The position numbers were made by a program, and so were the translations under genes. A stretch of DNA of 64,000 nucleotides from Myxococcus stipitatus (GTDB taxonomy: Bacteria; Myxococcota; Myxococcia; Myxococcales; Myxococcaceae), in the NCBI RefSeq assembly GCF_021412625.1, contig NZ_JAKCFI010000009.1, positions 298,271 through 362,270 of the forward strand, written 5' to 3'. Shown here piece after piece: positions 15,810 through 25,326 of this stretch. Position 1 is the stretch's first letter. Every line of letters begins with the position of its first letter. Under the pieces are notes generated by a model. The model made no database searches. It had not been told where the DNA came from and worked only from the letters and a program-made list of their open reading frames with translations.

Positions 15810-18611
15810 CTACTTCAGCGTGAAGACGAGGTCATCGTGGTCGACTTCGTCACCGGTCGTGCACGCCGCGGCGGTGTCCCACGTGTTGGAGAGCACCGCG
15901 CGCAGCGCCATGCGCGTGGTGTTCGTGGGCAGGGTGACGGTGCGCTGCACATGGTTCCCGCCCGCCGCCGTCGGCGTCAGGGTGGCCAGCCGCGTCCAGG
16001 ACGGGAAGGCCAGGCTGGTGGACCAGAACAGCTCCACACGGAACGAGCTGGCGTCGGGGACGTAGTAGTCCACCTCCACGATGGCGCTCTTTCCCCGGGT
16101 CAGGAGCAGGCCGTCCGTGGACCGCACCCCGAGCAAGCTCACCGCCGCCGCGTTGCTCGGGTTCGCCGTGTCCGCGCACGCTGCGTTGAGCGTGTTGGGT
16201 CCCCCGTTCAGCTCGACCGCGCCCCGGTTCAACAACAGGTCATGGCTGTCGCAATAGGCATGCGCGTAATTGCAGGCCGGGACCTTCAGCGACGCATCCC
16301 ACGCCACGTGCCCCCACGTGTTCAGTCGGAAGTACACGCGGGGGCTGATGTTGTTGTTGCCCGCGGCGTCGAAGGCACGGGCATATACTTCATGAGCGCC
16401 GTTCTCCAGCCGGAGGGTGTCGAAGGTGTAGCTGAACGGCGCCGTCGTGCTCGTCCCCAGCAGCGTCGAGTCCACGAAGTACTCCACCTTCACCACGCCC
16501 TTGTCGTCGTTGGCGACGACCTCGAACGTGGCGCTCGTCCCCAGGTAGGGATTGCCGGACGCCGGCGAGGTGAGGGTGACCGTCGGCGCGGTGTAGTCGT
16601 TGTCCACGACGACGTTCACCGAGGCCGTGGCGCTGTTCCCCGAGGAGTCGAAGGCCTTCACCCTCAAGGTGTGGGGGCCGTTCTCCAGATAGAACGTGCT
16701 CCAGTTCACCGAGAAGGGCGCGCGGTCCACCCGCCCCAGCAAGAGGGTGTCGGCGTAGAACTCGACGTACGACACGCGCGTATCGTCGGACACGGAGGCC
16801 GTCAGGGGAGCGTCCTGCCCCCGCAGGACCGCGCCCTCCGAGGGCGCCGTGAGGGTCACCTCGGGAGGCACCGTGTCCGGCACGGCCGGCAGCACCTTGA
16901 ACGCCAGGTCGTCGCGCTCGGTGAAGGGATGCGAGCTGCACGGCGCCAACGTGTCGTAGGACTCACGGATGCCGGCACGCAGCACCTGCACGTCGCCCGG
17001 CGGCAGCACGAACGTGAACCCCAGCTTCTGGCTCCCGCTGGCGGAAGGGGACAGCGTGGCGAGGTGCGTCCACACCGGGGTGCGGTAGTCCGAGGCGAGG
17101 AACAGGTCGAGCCGATCATCGGCATAGCCGGTGGGGCTGTTGGTCGAGGCCCAGACGGTGACCTCCGCCCGGACCGTCTTGCCCTCGGCCAGCGGCGAGC
17201 CGTCCAGGGTGGACAGCAGGATGCGGTCGACGGAATGGGTGTAGTGGAACGTCCCATAGGCGTCATCCGCGCACTCGCCCCTCAACGTGTTCGGCGCGTT
17301 GAGCTCGGGCCCCCTGTTCGCCGCGCCCACCAACAGGCTCCGCGTGTCACACGCGGACGCGCCCAGGTAGCACAGCGGCGTGCGCAGCGTGACGTCGTAG
17401 GTGACGGTCTGCGGATTGTGGGTGACGACCGTCACCGTGTCCTCGCCCGTGTTCATCCCCACGTCCCAGGCGAGGCACCGCAGGGTGTGTGTCCCCTGGA
17501 TGCCCAGCGTGGTGTCCCAGGGGACGCTGTAGGGCGCGGTGTTGTCCGAGCCGATGAACGTGCTGCCATCGTAGAAGTCCACCCGGCCCACGCCCGCGTT
17601 GTCGGACGCCGTGGCCTCGATGGCCACGATGCCCCCCACGGTGGCCCCTGGCGCTGGCGCCGTGCAGTCGACGGAGGGAGGGGTGGTGTCGCGAGCCACC
17701 GTCACCGTGACGGCCTCCGACGTACCAGCGTTGCCCGCCGCGTCGAACGCCCGGGCGGTCAGGGTGTGGCTCCCCACGGGCACGCCGCCCGTGTTCCAGA
17801 GGACGAGGTACGGCGCGTCCGTGTCCGTCCCCACCAGCGTGTCGTCCGCGTAGAACTCCACGCGCGTCACGCCCTTGTCGTCGCTCGCGTTGGCGGTGAC
17901 GACGACCGTGGCGTACAGGGTGCCGCCGGCGGCGGGCGAGGTGAGGGCCGTCACCGGGGGCGTGGTGTCCGGCACCACGACGCCGGTGGCGAAGACCAGG
18001 TCGTCGTGGTCGTTGTAGCTCCCGGAGACACACGGGGCCGCGGCTCCGCCGTAGCGGAACACGCCACGGATGGCCTGGAGCGAGCCCGGAGGGAGCGTGA
18101 AGGTGGTGGACAGCACCTGGGAGCCCCCCACCGTGGGCTTCAGCGTGGCGAGGTGGGCCCAGACGGGAGCGTGCGCATCCGCCGCGGAGAACAGGTCGAG
18201 GCTGTCCGAGCCGAAGCTCGAGAAGGCCCACACCCGCGCGTCGATGCGCACGCGCTTGCCGGGCACCAGGTCCGTGCCGTCCTCGCTGGAGATGGTCAAC
18301 GCATCCAGTGACTCATCCGCGTGGTAGGTGCCAGAGAGCCCGTCCGTGCACGAGCCGTGGAGCGTATTGGGGGCCGACGGCTCGGGGCCGACGGTGCCCC
18401 GCCCCGCGAGCAGCGTCCCCGAGGTGCAGGAGCTGCCGACCGTGGCGCACACGGGCGCCTCGAGTGTCGCGTCGTGGAGCGCGGTCAGCGCGCCCAGTCG
18501 CTGTGAGGTGGTCGAGGACCCCACCGCCTCGGCGGGGCCCGCGGGCCCGGGACCGCAGGCAAGGGACAACCCCGCGACCGGCAAGGCCGCGAGCAAGGAA
18601 CGAAAATGCAT
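15810..18611 (-). CDS. Large Ig-like mosaic lipoprotein with three copies of a roughly 150-residue module
   Basis: 933 residues. A lipoprotein signal (MHFRSLLAALPVAGLSLAC) follows an ATG with GGAGG five bases upstream; this start is preferred to the in-frame one at 18854. The mature chain alternates two unit types. A module of about 150 residues occurs three times, near residues 40-200, 395-545 and 760-933. Each copy begins with a short C-x-C pair and PNTL-x2-x-C-[TA]-D, continues with PVW-x-HLATL or PSWTRLATL, and ends E/N-x-DHDDLVF or similar. Between the copies lie pairs of bacterial Ig-like domains with DDKGVTRVEFYADDTLVGTD and LTARAFDAAGN signatures. Ig arrays of this type usually act in adhesion or as spacers. 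The 150-residue module is not one I can name. Confidence 0.88.
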   Translation of the reverse strand: MHFRSLLAALPVAGLSLACGPGPAGPAEAVGSSTTSQRLGALTALHDATLEAPVCATVGSSCTSGTLLAGRGTVGPEPSAPNTLHGSCTDGLSGTYHADESLDALTISSEDGTDLVPGKRVRIDARVWAFSSFGSDSLDLFSAADAHAPVWAHLATLKPTVGGSQVLSTTFTLPPGSLQAIRGVFRYGGAAAPCVSGSYNDHDDLVFATGVVVPDTTPPVTALTSPAAGGTLYATVVVTANASDDKGVTRVEFYADDTLVGTDTDAPYLVLWNTGGVPVGSHTLTARAFDAAGNAGTSEAVTVTVARDTTPPSVDCTAPAPGATVGGIVAIEATASDNAGVGRVDFYDGSTFIGSDNTAPYSVPWDTTLGIQGTHTLRCLAWDVGMNTGEDTVTVVTHNPQTVTYDVTLRTPLCYLGASACDTRSLLVGAANRGPELNAPNTLRGECADDAYGTFHYTHSVDRILLSTLDGSPLAEGKTVRAEVTVWASTNSPTGYADDRLDLFLASDYRTPVWTHLATLSPSASGSQKLGFTFVLPPGDVQVLRAGIRESYDTLAPCSSHPFTERDDLAFKVLPAVPDTVPPEVTLTAPSEGAVLRGQDAPLTASVSDDTRVSYVEFYADTLLLGRVDRAPFSVNWSTFYLENGPHTLRVKAFDSSGNSATASVNVVVDNDYTAPTVTLTSPASGNPYLGTSATFEVVANDDKGVVKVEYFVDSTLLGTSTTAPFSYTFDTLRLENGAHEVYARAFDAAGNNNISPRVYFRLNTWGHVAWDASLKVPACNYAHAYCDSHDLLLNRGAVELNGGPNTLNAACADTANPSNAAAVSLLGVRSTDGLLLTRGKSAIVEVDYYVPDASSFRVELFWSTSLAFPSWTRLATLTPTAAGGNHVQRTVTLPTNTTRMALRAVLSNTWDTAAACTTGDEVDHDDLVFTLK

Positions 18612-18980
18612 GAAACCTCCAATGGCAGACAGCCAGGTGAGGCGCTGGGGGACGTATCCCTTCTCGAGAAGCTGACTCCCGTGCTGGCGACGTCCTCCGA
18701 GGGCGCCGTGTCGGGAGGCGTCTGTCCAGACACCTCTCGCCACGCCCTCGCGCGTGGCCCGTCCCCGTGGTCCTCGTGGTCCGGCGCCCTCCTCGCGAAG
18801 GGCACGGACACGGTACGTCCCCCCTCCTGGCACGCGCCCCGGGCGGACGGCCACCGGGCGCGGGCGGGCTCAACGGTGAGCCAGCCGCCAGCCCCCGCCC
18901 TGGGTCGGTGCCGGCTGCCGCGTTTTCAACGGCGCCGGAATCGCAGACCCCGCGCCGGAAATATTCCGCGCCGGCCCCGG

Positions 18981-19008
18981 TTGACAGCGCCGCTCATTGC
19001 TTTAAGAG
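18981..19008 (+). promoter_or_regulatory. Candidate sigma-70-type promoter for the ABC exporter operon
   Basis: TTGACA at 18981-18986 matches the -35 consensus exactly. With 16 bases of spacing, TAAGAG at 19003-19008 is a weak -10. It lies 42 bases before the GTG start of the ATPase gene. This is the only consensus -35 seen in the 440-base gap between the divergent Ig-like protein and the operon. Apart from this the gap holds nothing recognised. Confidence 0.45.
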
Positions 19009-19050
19009 CAGCCACACAAGGAAGCACCATTCGTTTCGTGGGGTGAGCCC

Positions 19051-20049
19051 GTGACTCAGCCGATGATCCGGATCGAGGGTCTGACCAAGCAATATGGGAC
19101 CACGCAGGCGCTGCGTGGCGTCAGTTTCGAAGTCCCTCGGGGACAGGTGGTGGGATTCCTGGGGCCCAATGGGGCCGGCAAGTCCACCACGATGAAGATC
19201 CTCGCGGGCTTCGTGACCCCCTCCTCCGGCAAGGCCAGCGTCCAGGGCATCGACGTGAGCGCCGACCCGGTCGCCTCGCAGCGGATGATTGGCTATCTGC
19301 CGGAGAACAACCCGCTCTACGAGGAGATGATGGTCAGGGACTTCCTGGACTTCGTCGCCGAGGTGAGAGGGATTCCGAAGGCGCGGCGCGCCGGGCAGAT
19401 CCGCAACGCCGTGGAGCGCTGTGGCCTCAAGGCGGTGCTGGGCAAGGACATCTCCCAGCTGTCCAAGGGCTACCGTCAGCGCGTGGGCCTGGCGCAGGCC
19501 ATCGTGCACGACCCGGACCTGCTCATCCTCGACGAGCCGACGACGGGCCTGGACCCCAATCAAATCGTGGAGATCCGCTCGCTCATCAAGGAGCTGGGCC
19601 GCGAGAAGACGGTCATCCTCAGCACGCACATCCTGAGCGAGGTGCAGAGCACCTGCAGCCGGGTCCTCATCATCAACGATGGGCGCCTGGTGGCGGACGA
19701 CACGCCGGAGCGCCTGGGCCAGGGCGAGGGCGGCACCGTCACCGTGGTGCTCGCCTCGCGCACCGGCGCCGCCCTCCAGGAGGACGTGGTGCGCGCCGCG
19801 CTCCAGGGCGTCCCGGGCGTGATGGCCGTGGAGTCCACCGACGCCGAGGGGAGCGGGACGCTGGGCTTCCGGCTGCGCTATGGCGCCGAGGACATCCGCC
19901 GCGCCCTGTTCGAGGCCGCGGTGCGCCACGAGCTGTGCCTGCTCGAGGTGAAGCGGCAGCACGTGAGCCTGGAGGAGACCTTCCGCAAGCTCACCGGCGG
20001 CGCACCCGCGCGGGAGCCCCAGGGTCCCCAGCCATCGCTGGCCGCCTGA
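19051..20049 (+). CDS. ABC transporter ATPase, GldA-like
   Basis: 332 residues with all motifs of a working ABC ATPase: Walker A GPNGAGKST (about 36-44), Q-loop YLPENNPLYEE, signature LSKGYRQRVGL, Walker B LLILDEPTTGLD and switch His in STHILSE. The C-terminal 80 residues form an accessory domain. The sequence and gene order match the gliding-type exporter ATPases named GldA. The predicted partner is the permease encoded next. The GTG at 19051 follows GTGAG by a few bases; an internal ATG at 19063 is possible. It is the first gene of a four-gene operon with gaps of 49, 8 and 19 bases. Confidence 0.93.
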   Translation: MTQPMIRIEGLTKQYGTTQALRGVSFEVPRGQVVGFLGPNGAGKSTTMKILAGFVTPSSGKASVQGIDVSADPVASQRMIGYLPENNPLYEEMMVRDFLDFVAEVRGIPKARRAGQIRNAVERCGLKAVLGKDISQLSKGYRQRVGLAQAIVHDPDLLILDEPTTGLDPNQIVEIRSLIKELGREKTVILSTHILSEVQSTCSRVLIINDGRLVADDTPERLGQGEGGTVTVVLASRTGAALQEDVVRAALQGVPGVMAVESTDAEGSGTLGFRLRYGAEDIRRALFEAAVRHELCLLEVKRQHVSLEETFRKLTGGAPAREPQGPQPSLAA

Positions 20050-20098
20050 GCCGCGGCCACCCCTTCGCAGCCTTCCTTCCGAAACAACGAGGTGGAGA

Positions 20099-20818
20099 AT
20101 GGGCACGACACTGGCCGTCGCCAGGCGTGAGTTCAGGAGTTTCTTCAACTCTCCAGTCGCATACATCGTCCTCGGCGTCTTCCTGGTGGTGGCGGGCTGG
20201 CTGTACTTCAGCACCGTCTTCGTCGCCGGGGAGGCCTCGCTCCGGGCGTTCTTCAGCATCGCCCCCGTGCTGTTCGTCGTCTTCGCGCCCGCGGTGACGA
20301 TGCGGCTGGTGGCCGAGGAGCGCAAGAGCGGCACGCTCGAGCTGCTCTTGAGCATGCCGCTGAGGGACTGGGAGGTGGTGGCCGGCAAGTTCCTCGCCGC
20401 GCTCGGCATGGTGGCGGTGGGCCTGGTGTGGACGCTGCCCTACCCGCTCACGGTGGCGAGCCTCACCGCCGAGGGCGCCCGCTTCGACTGGGGGCCGGTG
20501 GTGATGGGCTACCTGGGGCTCTTGCTGATGGCCTCCAGCTTCCTGGCGCTGGGCCTGTGGGCGAGCGCCCTGTCGCGCAACCAGATCGTCGGCTTCATCG
20601 TCGGGTTGCTGTTGTGCTTCGCCTTCTACTTCGTCGACAAGTTCGCGCTGCTGCTGCCCGAGTCCCTGGCGGAGCTGCTGCAATACCTGTCGGTCGACCA
20701 CCACTTCGCGAACATCGCGCGTGGCGTGCTGGATACGCGCGACGTCCTCTTCTACCTGTCGCTCACCGCCGTGGGGCTGGCGTTGACCACGCGCACCCTG
20801 GGCACCGTCCGTCAGTGA
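20099..20818 (+). CDS. ABC-2 type permease, GldF-like
   Basis: 239 residues with six hydrophobic segments, as expected for an ABC-2 permease: VAYIVLGVFLVVAGWLYF, FSIAPVLFVVFAPAVTMRLVAEE (with the typical MRLVAEERKSGTLELLLS loop), then four more ending LTAVGLALTTRTLG. The MRL-x-[SA]EE-[RK]-x2-GT-x-E loop is the hallmark of the GldF/NosY group. GGTGGAGA lies right before the ATG. It is the membrane partner of the upstream ATPase. In Bacteroidetes GldF takes part in gliding; in myxobacteria the substrate of this exporter type is not settled, so no function beyond export is claimed. Confidence 0.92.
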   Translation: MGTTLAVARREFRSFFNSPVAYIVLGVFLVVAGWLYFSTVFVAGEASLRAFFSIAPVLFVVFAPAVTMRLVAEERKSGTLELLLSMPLRDWEVVAGKFLAALGMVAVGLVWTLPYPLTVASLTAEGARFDWGPVVMGYLGLLLMASSFLALGLWASALSRNQIVGFIVGLLLCFAFYFVDKFALLLPESLAELLQYLSVDHHFANIARGVLDTRDVLFYLSLTAVGLALTTRTLGTVRQ

Positions 20819-20826
20819 GGCCGGCG

Positions 20827-22461
20827 ATGAAATCCCCATCCTCCAACGCGAACCTGTTCCTGGCCGCCATCGTCGGCTGCCTGGTGCTGCTCAACATCCT
20901 GGGCCTGCGCGCCTTCGGCCGCTTCGACGCCACGCGCGACAAGGTCTACACCCTGGCGGACGCGTCCCGACAGACGCTGGAGAAGCTCGAGGAGCCCGTC
21001 ACCGTCACGGCCTACTTCACCAGCGACCTGCCGCCCCCCTACGCTGGCAACGCGCGCTACGTGCGCGACCTGCTCGAGGAGTTCCGCTCCGCGTCCAAGG
21101 GGCGGCTGGCCTTCGAGTTCCTGGACCCCATGAGCCAGGAGACGAGCGAGGACCAGGAGGCCAGGCGCGAGACGAAGCGCGACATCTTCGGCCGCGTCTT
21201 CCGCGAGCCCACCTCCGTGGAGAAGGAGCTCGCCCAGGCGGGCGTCCAGCCGGTGGAGATTCGCGTCATCGAGGACGACCAGATGCAGACGAAGCGCGCC
21301 TACATGGGCATCGTCGTCCAGCATCAGGAGAAGAAGGAGGTCATCCCCGTCGTCCAGGACACGCGCACGCTGGAGTACGACCTCACCACGCTGGTGCGCA
21401 AGCTGACGCGGCCGAAGACGCCGGTGCTGGGCGTGGTGCAGGGCCACGACGCGCCCCGGCTGCACGAGAAGCTGCGCACCCTCCAGACGCTGCTCAGCCA
21501 GACGTACGAGGTCCGCCCGGTGGACCTGTCCGGCAAGGAGCGGGTGGACGCGGAGGTGGACGCGCTGCTCGTCATCGGGCCGAGGACGGCCTTCGCCTCC
21601 GCCGAGCTGAAGGCGCTCGACCAGTTCATCATGTCCGGCAAGAGCGCGGCCTTCTTCCTCGACGCGGTGCAGGTCGACCTGAAGACCTTCGAGCCGACCG
21701 AGGCCACGCACGGCCTGGGCCCGCTGCTGGCCACCTACGGCATCCAGCTGGGTGACCAGCTGGTGGCGGACGTGGAGTCCGCGCAGCTGAGCGTCCAGGA
21801 GCGCCGCGGCTTCATGCTCGTCAACATGCCGGTGCCCTATCCCTTCATCCCCATGCTGGAGCGGCTGGAGGGCGACAGCCCCATCACCGAGGGCCTGTCC
21901 GGGGTGAACCTGCCCTTCACCACCGTCGTCACCGCCACGCCCCCCGAGGGCGCCCAGGCGACGGTGCTGGCGAAGTCCTCGCGCAAGAGCTGGCTGGAAC
22001 CCAAGCCCTTCAACATCGACCCTCGCCGCGACTGGCGCACGGAGTCGCCCTCGCTCAGCGGGCCCCACTCGCTGATGGTGCAGGTGAGCGGCAAGCTCAA
22101 GAGCCACTTCGCGTCCGAGGCCCAGGCCAGCACCCAGAGCGGGACGCCCGTGCTGGCCGAGAGCCAGGGCGAGCCACGCGTCATCGTCGCGGGCGGTTCG
22201 TCCGCCCTGTGGGACGACTTCATGGGGCGGCCCAACCAGGCGCTGCTGTTGAACATCGCGGACTGGCTGCTGCTGGACCCGGCGCTCCTGAAGATGCGCA
22301 CGCGGGGAATGGCCGAGGCGCCACTCCAGCAGGAATTGAGCGCGCCCACGCGCAACGCGGTGAAGTTCGGCAACGCCTTCGGGATTCCCTTCGCGCTCGC
22401 CGCCTTCGGGCTCGTGCGCTGGAGGCGGCGCGAGGCGCGGCGGGCCACCGTCACCATCTGA
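20827..22461 (+). CDS. GldG-like ABC exporter accessory membrane protein
   Basis: 544 residues. It has one N-terminal membrane segment (about 9-28, LFLAAIVGCLVLLNILGL), a large extracytoplasmic region and a C-terminal membrane segment (FGIPFALAAFGLV) followed by RWRRREARR. The extracytoplasmic part begins with YTLADASRQTLEKLEEPVTVTAYF and holds YDLTTLVRKL and LLVIGP motifs typical of the GldG/DUF4350-type ABC-type uncharacterised transport proteins. The ATG at 20827 is eight bases past the permease stop, which indicates tight coupling. It is thought to pair with GldF-like permeases; here the whole set is co-transcribed. Confidence 0.9.
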   Translation: MKSPSSNANLFLAAIVGCLVLLNILGLRAFGRFDATRDKVYTLADASRQTLEKLEEPVTVTAYFTSDLPPPYAGNARYVRDLLEEFRSASKGRLAFEFLDPMSQETSEDQEARRETKRDIFGRVFREPTSVEKELAQAGVQPVEIRVIEDDQMQTKRAYMGIVVQHQEKKEVIPVVQDTRTLEYDLTTLVRKLTRPKTPVLGVVQGHDAPRLHEKLRTLQTLLSQTYEVRPVDLSGKERVDAEVDALLVIGPRTAFASAELKALDQFIMSGKSAAFFLDAVQVDLKTFEPTEATHGLGPLLATYGIQLGDQLVADVESAQLSVQERRGFMLVNMPVPYPFIPMLERLEGDSPITEGLSGVNLPFTTVVTATPPEGAQATVLAKSSRKSWLEPKPFNIDPRRDWRTESPSLSGPHSLMVQVSGKLKSHFASEAQASTQSGTPVLAESQGEPRVIVAGGSSALWDDFMGRPNQALLLNIADWLLLDPALLKMRTRGMAEAPLQQELSAPTRNAVKFGNAFGIPFALAAFGLVRWRRREARRATVTI

Positions 22462-22480
22462 GAACGCCGGAGGAGACTCC

Positions 22481-23968
22481 ATGAAGAGAGGAACGCTCAT
22501 CGCACTGGGTGTGTTCGCGGTGCTGCTCGGGCTCGTCATCGCCACGCGCGAGCCCACCGTCCGCGTCGGCGTCCACAAGCTGGAGCCGCCGAAGCTGGAC
22601 GCCGCGCGCGTGACGTCGCTGAAGCTGACCGGCCCCCGCTCCGCCCTGCTCCAGAAGCAAGGCAACGACTGGTTCGTGTCCTCGCCCTCCGCTCCGGACG
22701 TGAAGCACCCGGCCGACGAGGCCCTGGTGAAGGGCGCGCTGGAGGCGCTGGCCGAGGTGCGCAACCCCGACTTCGTCACCGACCGGGCCGACCGGCAGGC
22801 CGAGTACGAGGTGGACGACGCCAAGGGGCTGAAGCTCGAGGTGGTCCAGGAAGGCGGCCCCAAGGTGGAGTGGGTGTTGGGCAAGTCGTCGCGCAATGGC
22901 GGGGTGTACGTGCGCGAGGCCGGGAGCCAGGACATCTTCGCGCAGCGAGGCCGGCTGGACTGGAGCGTGCGCAAGGACGTCAACGACTGGCGCCGCCGCC
23001 AGGTGCTGTCCCTGAAGGAGGAGGAGCTGACGGAGCTCGTCCTGCGCCCGGCCTCGGGAGAGGCCGTCACGCTGAAGGCCGGGGCCACGCCCGGGGAGTG
23101 GACCCTCGCGGAGGGCACCACGACGCCCGCCGGCTTCCGCTTCAGCGCCCAGGCGGCGCGGCAGGTGGCCCGGCAGCTCGTGGGCCTGCGCGCCCAGGAC
23201 TTCCTCGACGGGGACGCGGCCCAGGACGCCACGACGGGGCTCGCGGGCGCGCACGACGTGGTGGAGGCGCGGCTGAAGGATGGCAAGCAGGTGGTGCTGC
23301 ACCTGGGGACCCAGCGCGAGGCGAAGGAGGGACCGACCACCGTCCCGGCCCGCGTGGAGGGAGACCCGCAGGTGTACCTGCTGCCCGTGCATGCGGCCTC
23401 CGCGCTGCGCAAGCGCCTGGTGGACCTGCGCGACCTGGGCCTGTTCGCGTTCGAGCCGGAGAAGGTCTCGAAGGTGCGGCTCCAGGCGGGCGGCCGGAGC
23501 GTCACCGCGGTGAAGGAGGCTGGCGCCTGGAGGATTACCGAACCGAAGAAGCTCCCCGAGGGCTTCGACTTCGACCCGGCGCAGGTGGACGCGCAGCTCG
23601 GCTGGCTGCGTGGCCTCCAGGCCGCAAGCCTCCTCGAGGAGCGCCCCACGGACGCCGCCGCGGGGCTCGCGGCGCCCTCCGCCCTCGTGGAGCTCACCGT
23701 GGAGGGCGCGCCGGCCGCGACGCTGCGACTGGGCAAGGAGCTGCCCGACGCCGCGACCGGGGGCAAGACGCTGTACGCCCGGGGCTCGGTGGATGGCCAC
23801 ACCTACGCCGTGGCCGAGGGCGTGAAGGCGCGCCTGGAGCAGGGGCTGGACCTCTTCAAGCGCCGTCCCCCTCCGAACTTCGCGGGAGGAGGGCTCCAGG
23901 GGCTGGAGTCGCTGCCGCCGGAGATTCGGCGACAGCTCGAGGAGCAGCTCCGCGCCGCCTCGCACTGA
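22481..23968 (+). CDS. DUF4340-domain membrane-anchored protein
   Basis: 495 residues. One N-terminal membrane segment (LIALGVFAVLLGLVIA) anchors a periplasmic region that reads as two similar halves. Each half has a pattern such as V-x-SLKL near the start and KVSKVRLQAGGRSVTAVKE later, as in DUF4340 proteins. GGAGGAG lies a few bases before the ATG. DUF4340 genes commonly follow GldG-like genes, and this arrangement matches. The last 45 residues are Pro- and Gly-rich (RPPPPNFAGGG-type) and probably unstructured. It is the last gene of the operon and converges with the DUF1254 gene. Confidence 0.88.
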   Translation: MKRGTLIALGVFAVLLGLVIATREPTVRVGVHKLEPPKLDAARVTSLKLTGPRSALLQKQGNDWFVSSPSAPDVKHPADEALVKGALEALAEVRNPDFVTDRADRQAEYEVDDAKGLKLEVVQEGGPKVEWVLGKSSRNGGVYVREAGSQDIFAQRGRLDWSVRKDVNDWRRRQVLSLKEEELTELVLRPASGEAVTLKAGATPGEWTLAEGTTTPAGFRFSAQAARQVARQLVGLRAQDFLDGDAAQDATTGLAGAHDVVEARLKDGKQVVLHLGTQREAKEGPTTVPARVEGDPQVYLLPVHAASALRKRLVDLRDLGLFAFEPEKVSKVRLQAGGRSVTAVKEAGAWRITEPKKLPEGFDFDPAQVDAQLGWLRGLQAASLLEERPTDAAAGLAAPSALVELTVEGAPAATLRLGKELPDAATGGKTLYARGSVDGHTYAVAEGVKARLEQGLDLFKRRPPPNFAGGGLQGLESLPPEIRRQLEEQLRAASH

Positions 23969-23997
23969 GGCGCCGGGCCCCTGGGACGTGAAGCCCC

Positions 23998-25326
23998 TCA
24001 GTCGCTGAACGCCTCGATGGCGGGCGGCACGTAGGGGCCGCGCAGGGCCTCCTCCGTGGGGCCGTAGATGCGCAGGACGACATAGAAGCGGCCATCCGGG
24101 ACGGGCAGCCAGTTCTCCATCCGCCGCCCCTCGGGGGCCTCGCGCTGGAGGAAGAGGGAGAGCGAACCGTCCTCCGCCTTCTTCAAATCGCGCGACCGGT
24201 CGCCCAGCGAATAGCGGTGGAGCGGGTTCTCCACCAGCATCCGGGTCCGGGAGTCGTACGCCGTCACGGACCAGAAGTAGCGCGCGGGCGGGAGGTCCTC
24301 GCGCGGGAAGCGCAGCACGTAGCGGCCGGTGCTCCCGTCCAGCGGCCGGTCCGCCGCGTCGCGGTGGGTGATGGGGTAGACGGCCTCCTCGGGCGAGTTC
24401 GCGTAGAGGTAGTTCCACGCGACGTGGGCGCGCAGGAGGTAGTCGTCGCCGTAGGAACCCACCTTCGGGTCCGGCAGCGCCCAGCCCTGATGCAGGGGGG
24501 GTGTGCGTCGGATGTCGTCCCGGGCGGCCTTCACGCCCTCCAGCATCGCGGCGCGGACGTCGGAGGGCAGCGCCTTCGCGTCGAACCCCTCACCGGCCCT
24601 CACGCCGATGCGCGAGAAGCGCTCCAGCGTGGGCTGGGCGGCATCCAGGAAGCGATGCCACTGCATCATGAAGTTGACGTACTCGAACGCCCGGAGCGTC
24701 TCGTCCTTCTTCGGGTCGAAGTAGGGCAGCCAGGCGACGGCGGGCAACGGCGGCGTCTCCCCGTCGGAGAACTCGCTGAAGGGGAGGATGCGGAAGCGCT
24801 TCTGGAGCGCCGCGACGGCGGACACGTCCTCGGCCCCATCGACACCGATGCGCAGCAGCGCCAGCACGAAACGGGAGGGCGAATGGATGACGGGGACGCC
24901 GTGGAGGTTGCCCGGCATGGTGCCCTTCCAGTCCGGCCCCACGATGACGAACCGCCCCGGGGAGGTCCCCGTCTCCCGCGTGCCGATGTACGGCAGGTTG
25001 TTGGTCGTGATGTCGACCAGCTGGATGCAGAAGTAGCGGCCGGAGAGCTCCGGCGTCTCGATGACCACGGGCGCGCCGCGCAGGTCGAGGCAGGCCTCCG
25101 AGTAGAGCGTGTCGTTGTTCGGCGTGACGACGTCCCGGTCATCGGGGGTGACGAGCCGCGAGACGTGGCGCCAGGTGTTGGATGGGCGGTGGTGGGGAGA
25201 GTCCGGCAGGTGGTCGATGGCGAACAGCCGGTAGTTCTCCACGAGCGCCAGCCCGAAGACATAGGCCTCGCGCGCGATGACTCGCGCCTCCTGCGCCGTC
25301 AGCCCCGAAGCGGCTTGCTCCAACAT
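23998..25326 (-). CDS. DUF1254/DUF1214 domain protein
   Basis: 442 residues. The N-terminal half is DUF1254: AYVFGLALVENYR near residue 27, TPNNDTLYSEACLDL, and RYFCIQLVDITTNN. The C-terminal half is DUF1214: GRYVLRFPREDLPPARYFWSVTAYD, DRSRDLKKAEDGSLSLFLQ and ENWLPVP. This two-domain pair is widespread and its activity is unknown. No signal peptide is visible, unlike many relatives, so it is probably cytoplasmic. The ATG at 25326 is chosen because GGAGGTG precedes it closely; the longer in-frame start at 25452 adds a non-conserved Arg/Gly-rich leader. Confidence 0.9.
   Translation of the reverse strand: MLEQAASGLTAQEARVIAREAYVFGLALVENYRLFAIDHLPDSPHHRPSNTWRHVSRLVTPDDRDVVTPNNDTLYSEACLDLRGAPVVIETPELSGRYFCIQLVDITTNNLPYIGTRETGTSPGRFVIVGPDWKGTMPGNLHGVPVIHSPSRFVLALLRIGVDGAEDVSAVAALQKRFRILPFSEFSDGETPPLPAVAWLPYFDPKKDETLRAFEYVNFMMQWHRFLDAAQPTLERFSRIGVRAGEGFDAKALPSDVRAAMLEGVKAARDDIRRTPPLHQGWALPDPKVGSYGDDYLLRAHVAWNYLYANSPEEAVYPITHRDAADRPLDGSTGRYVLRFPREDLPPARYFWSVTAYDSRTRMLVENPLHRYSLGDRSRDLKKAEDGSLSLFLQREAPEGRRMENWLPVPDGRFYVVLRIYGPTEEALRGPYVPPAIEAFSD

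Noticed and set aside
15207..18311. 1034-codon plus-strand frame opposite the Ig-like mosaic protein
   Set aside because: Low-complexity Arg/Gly/His translation, with no start signal or domain. The minus strand encodes clear Ig-like repeats and a lipobox.
20812..23802. 996-codon open frame opposite the GldG-like and DUF4340 genes
   Set aside because: Same GC artefact. The plus-strand proteins have membrane segments, ribosome sites and family motifs, while this frame has none.
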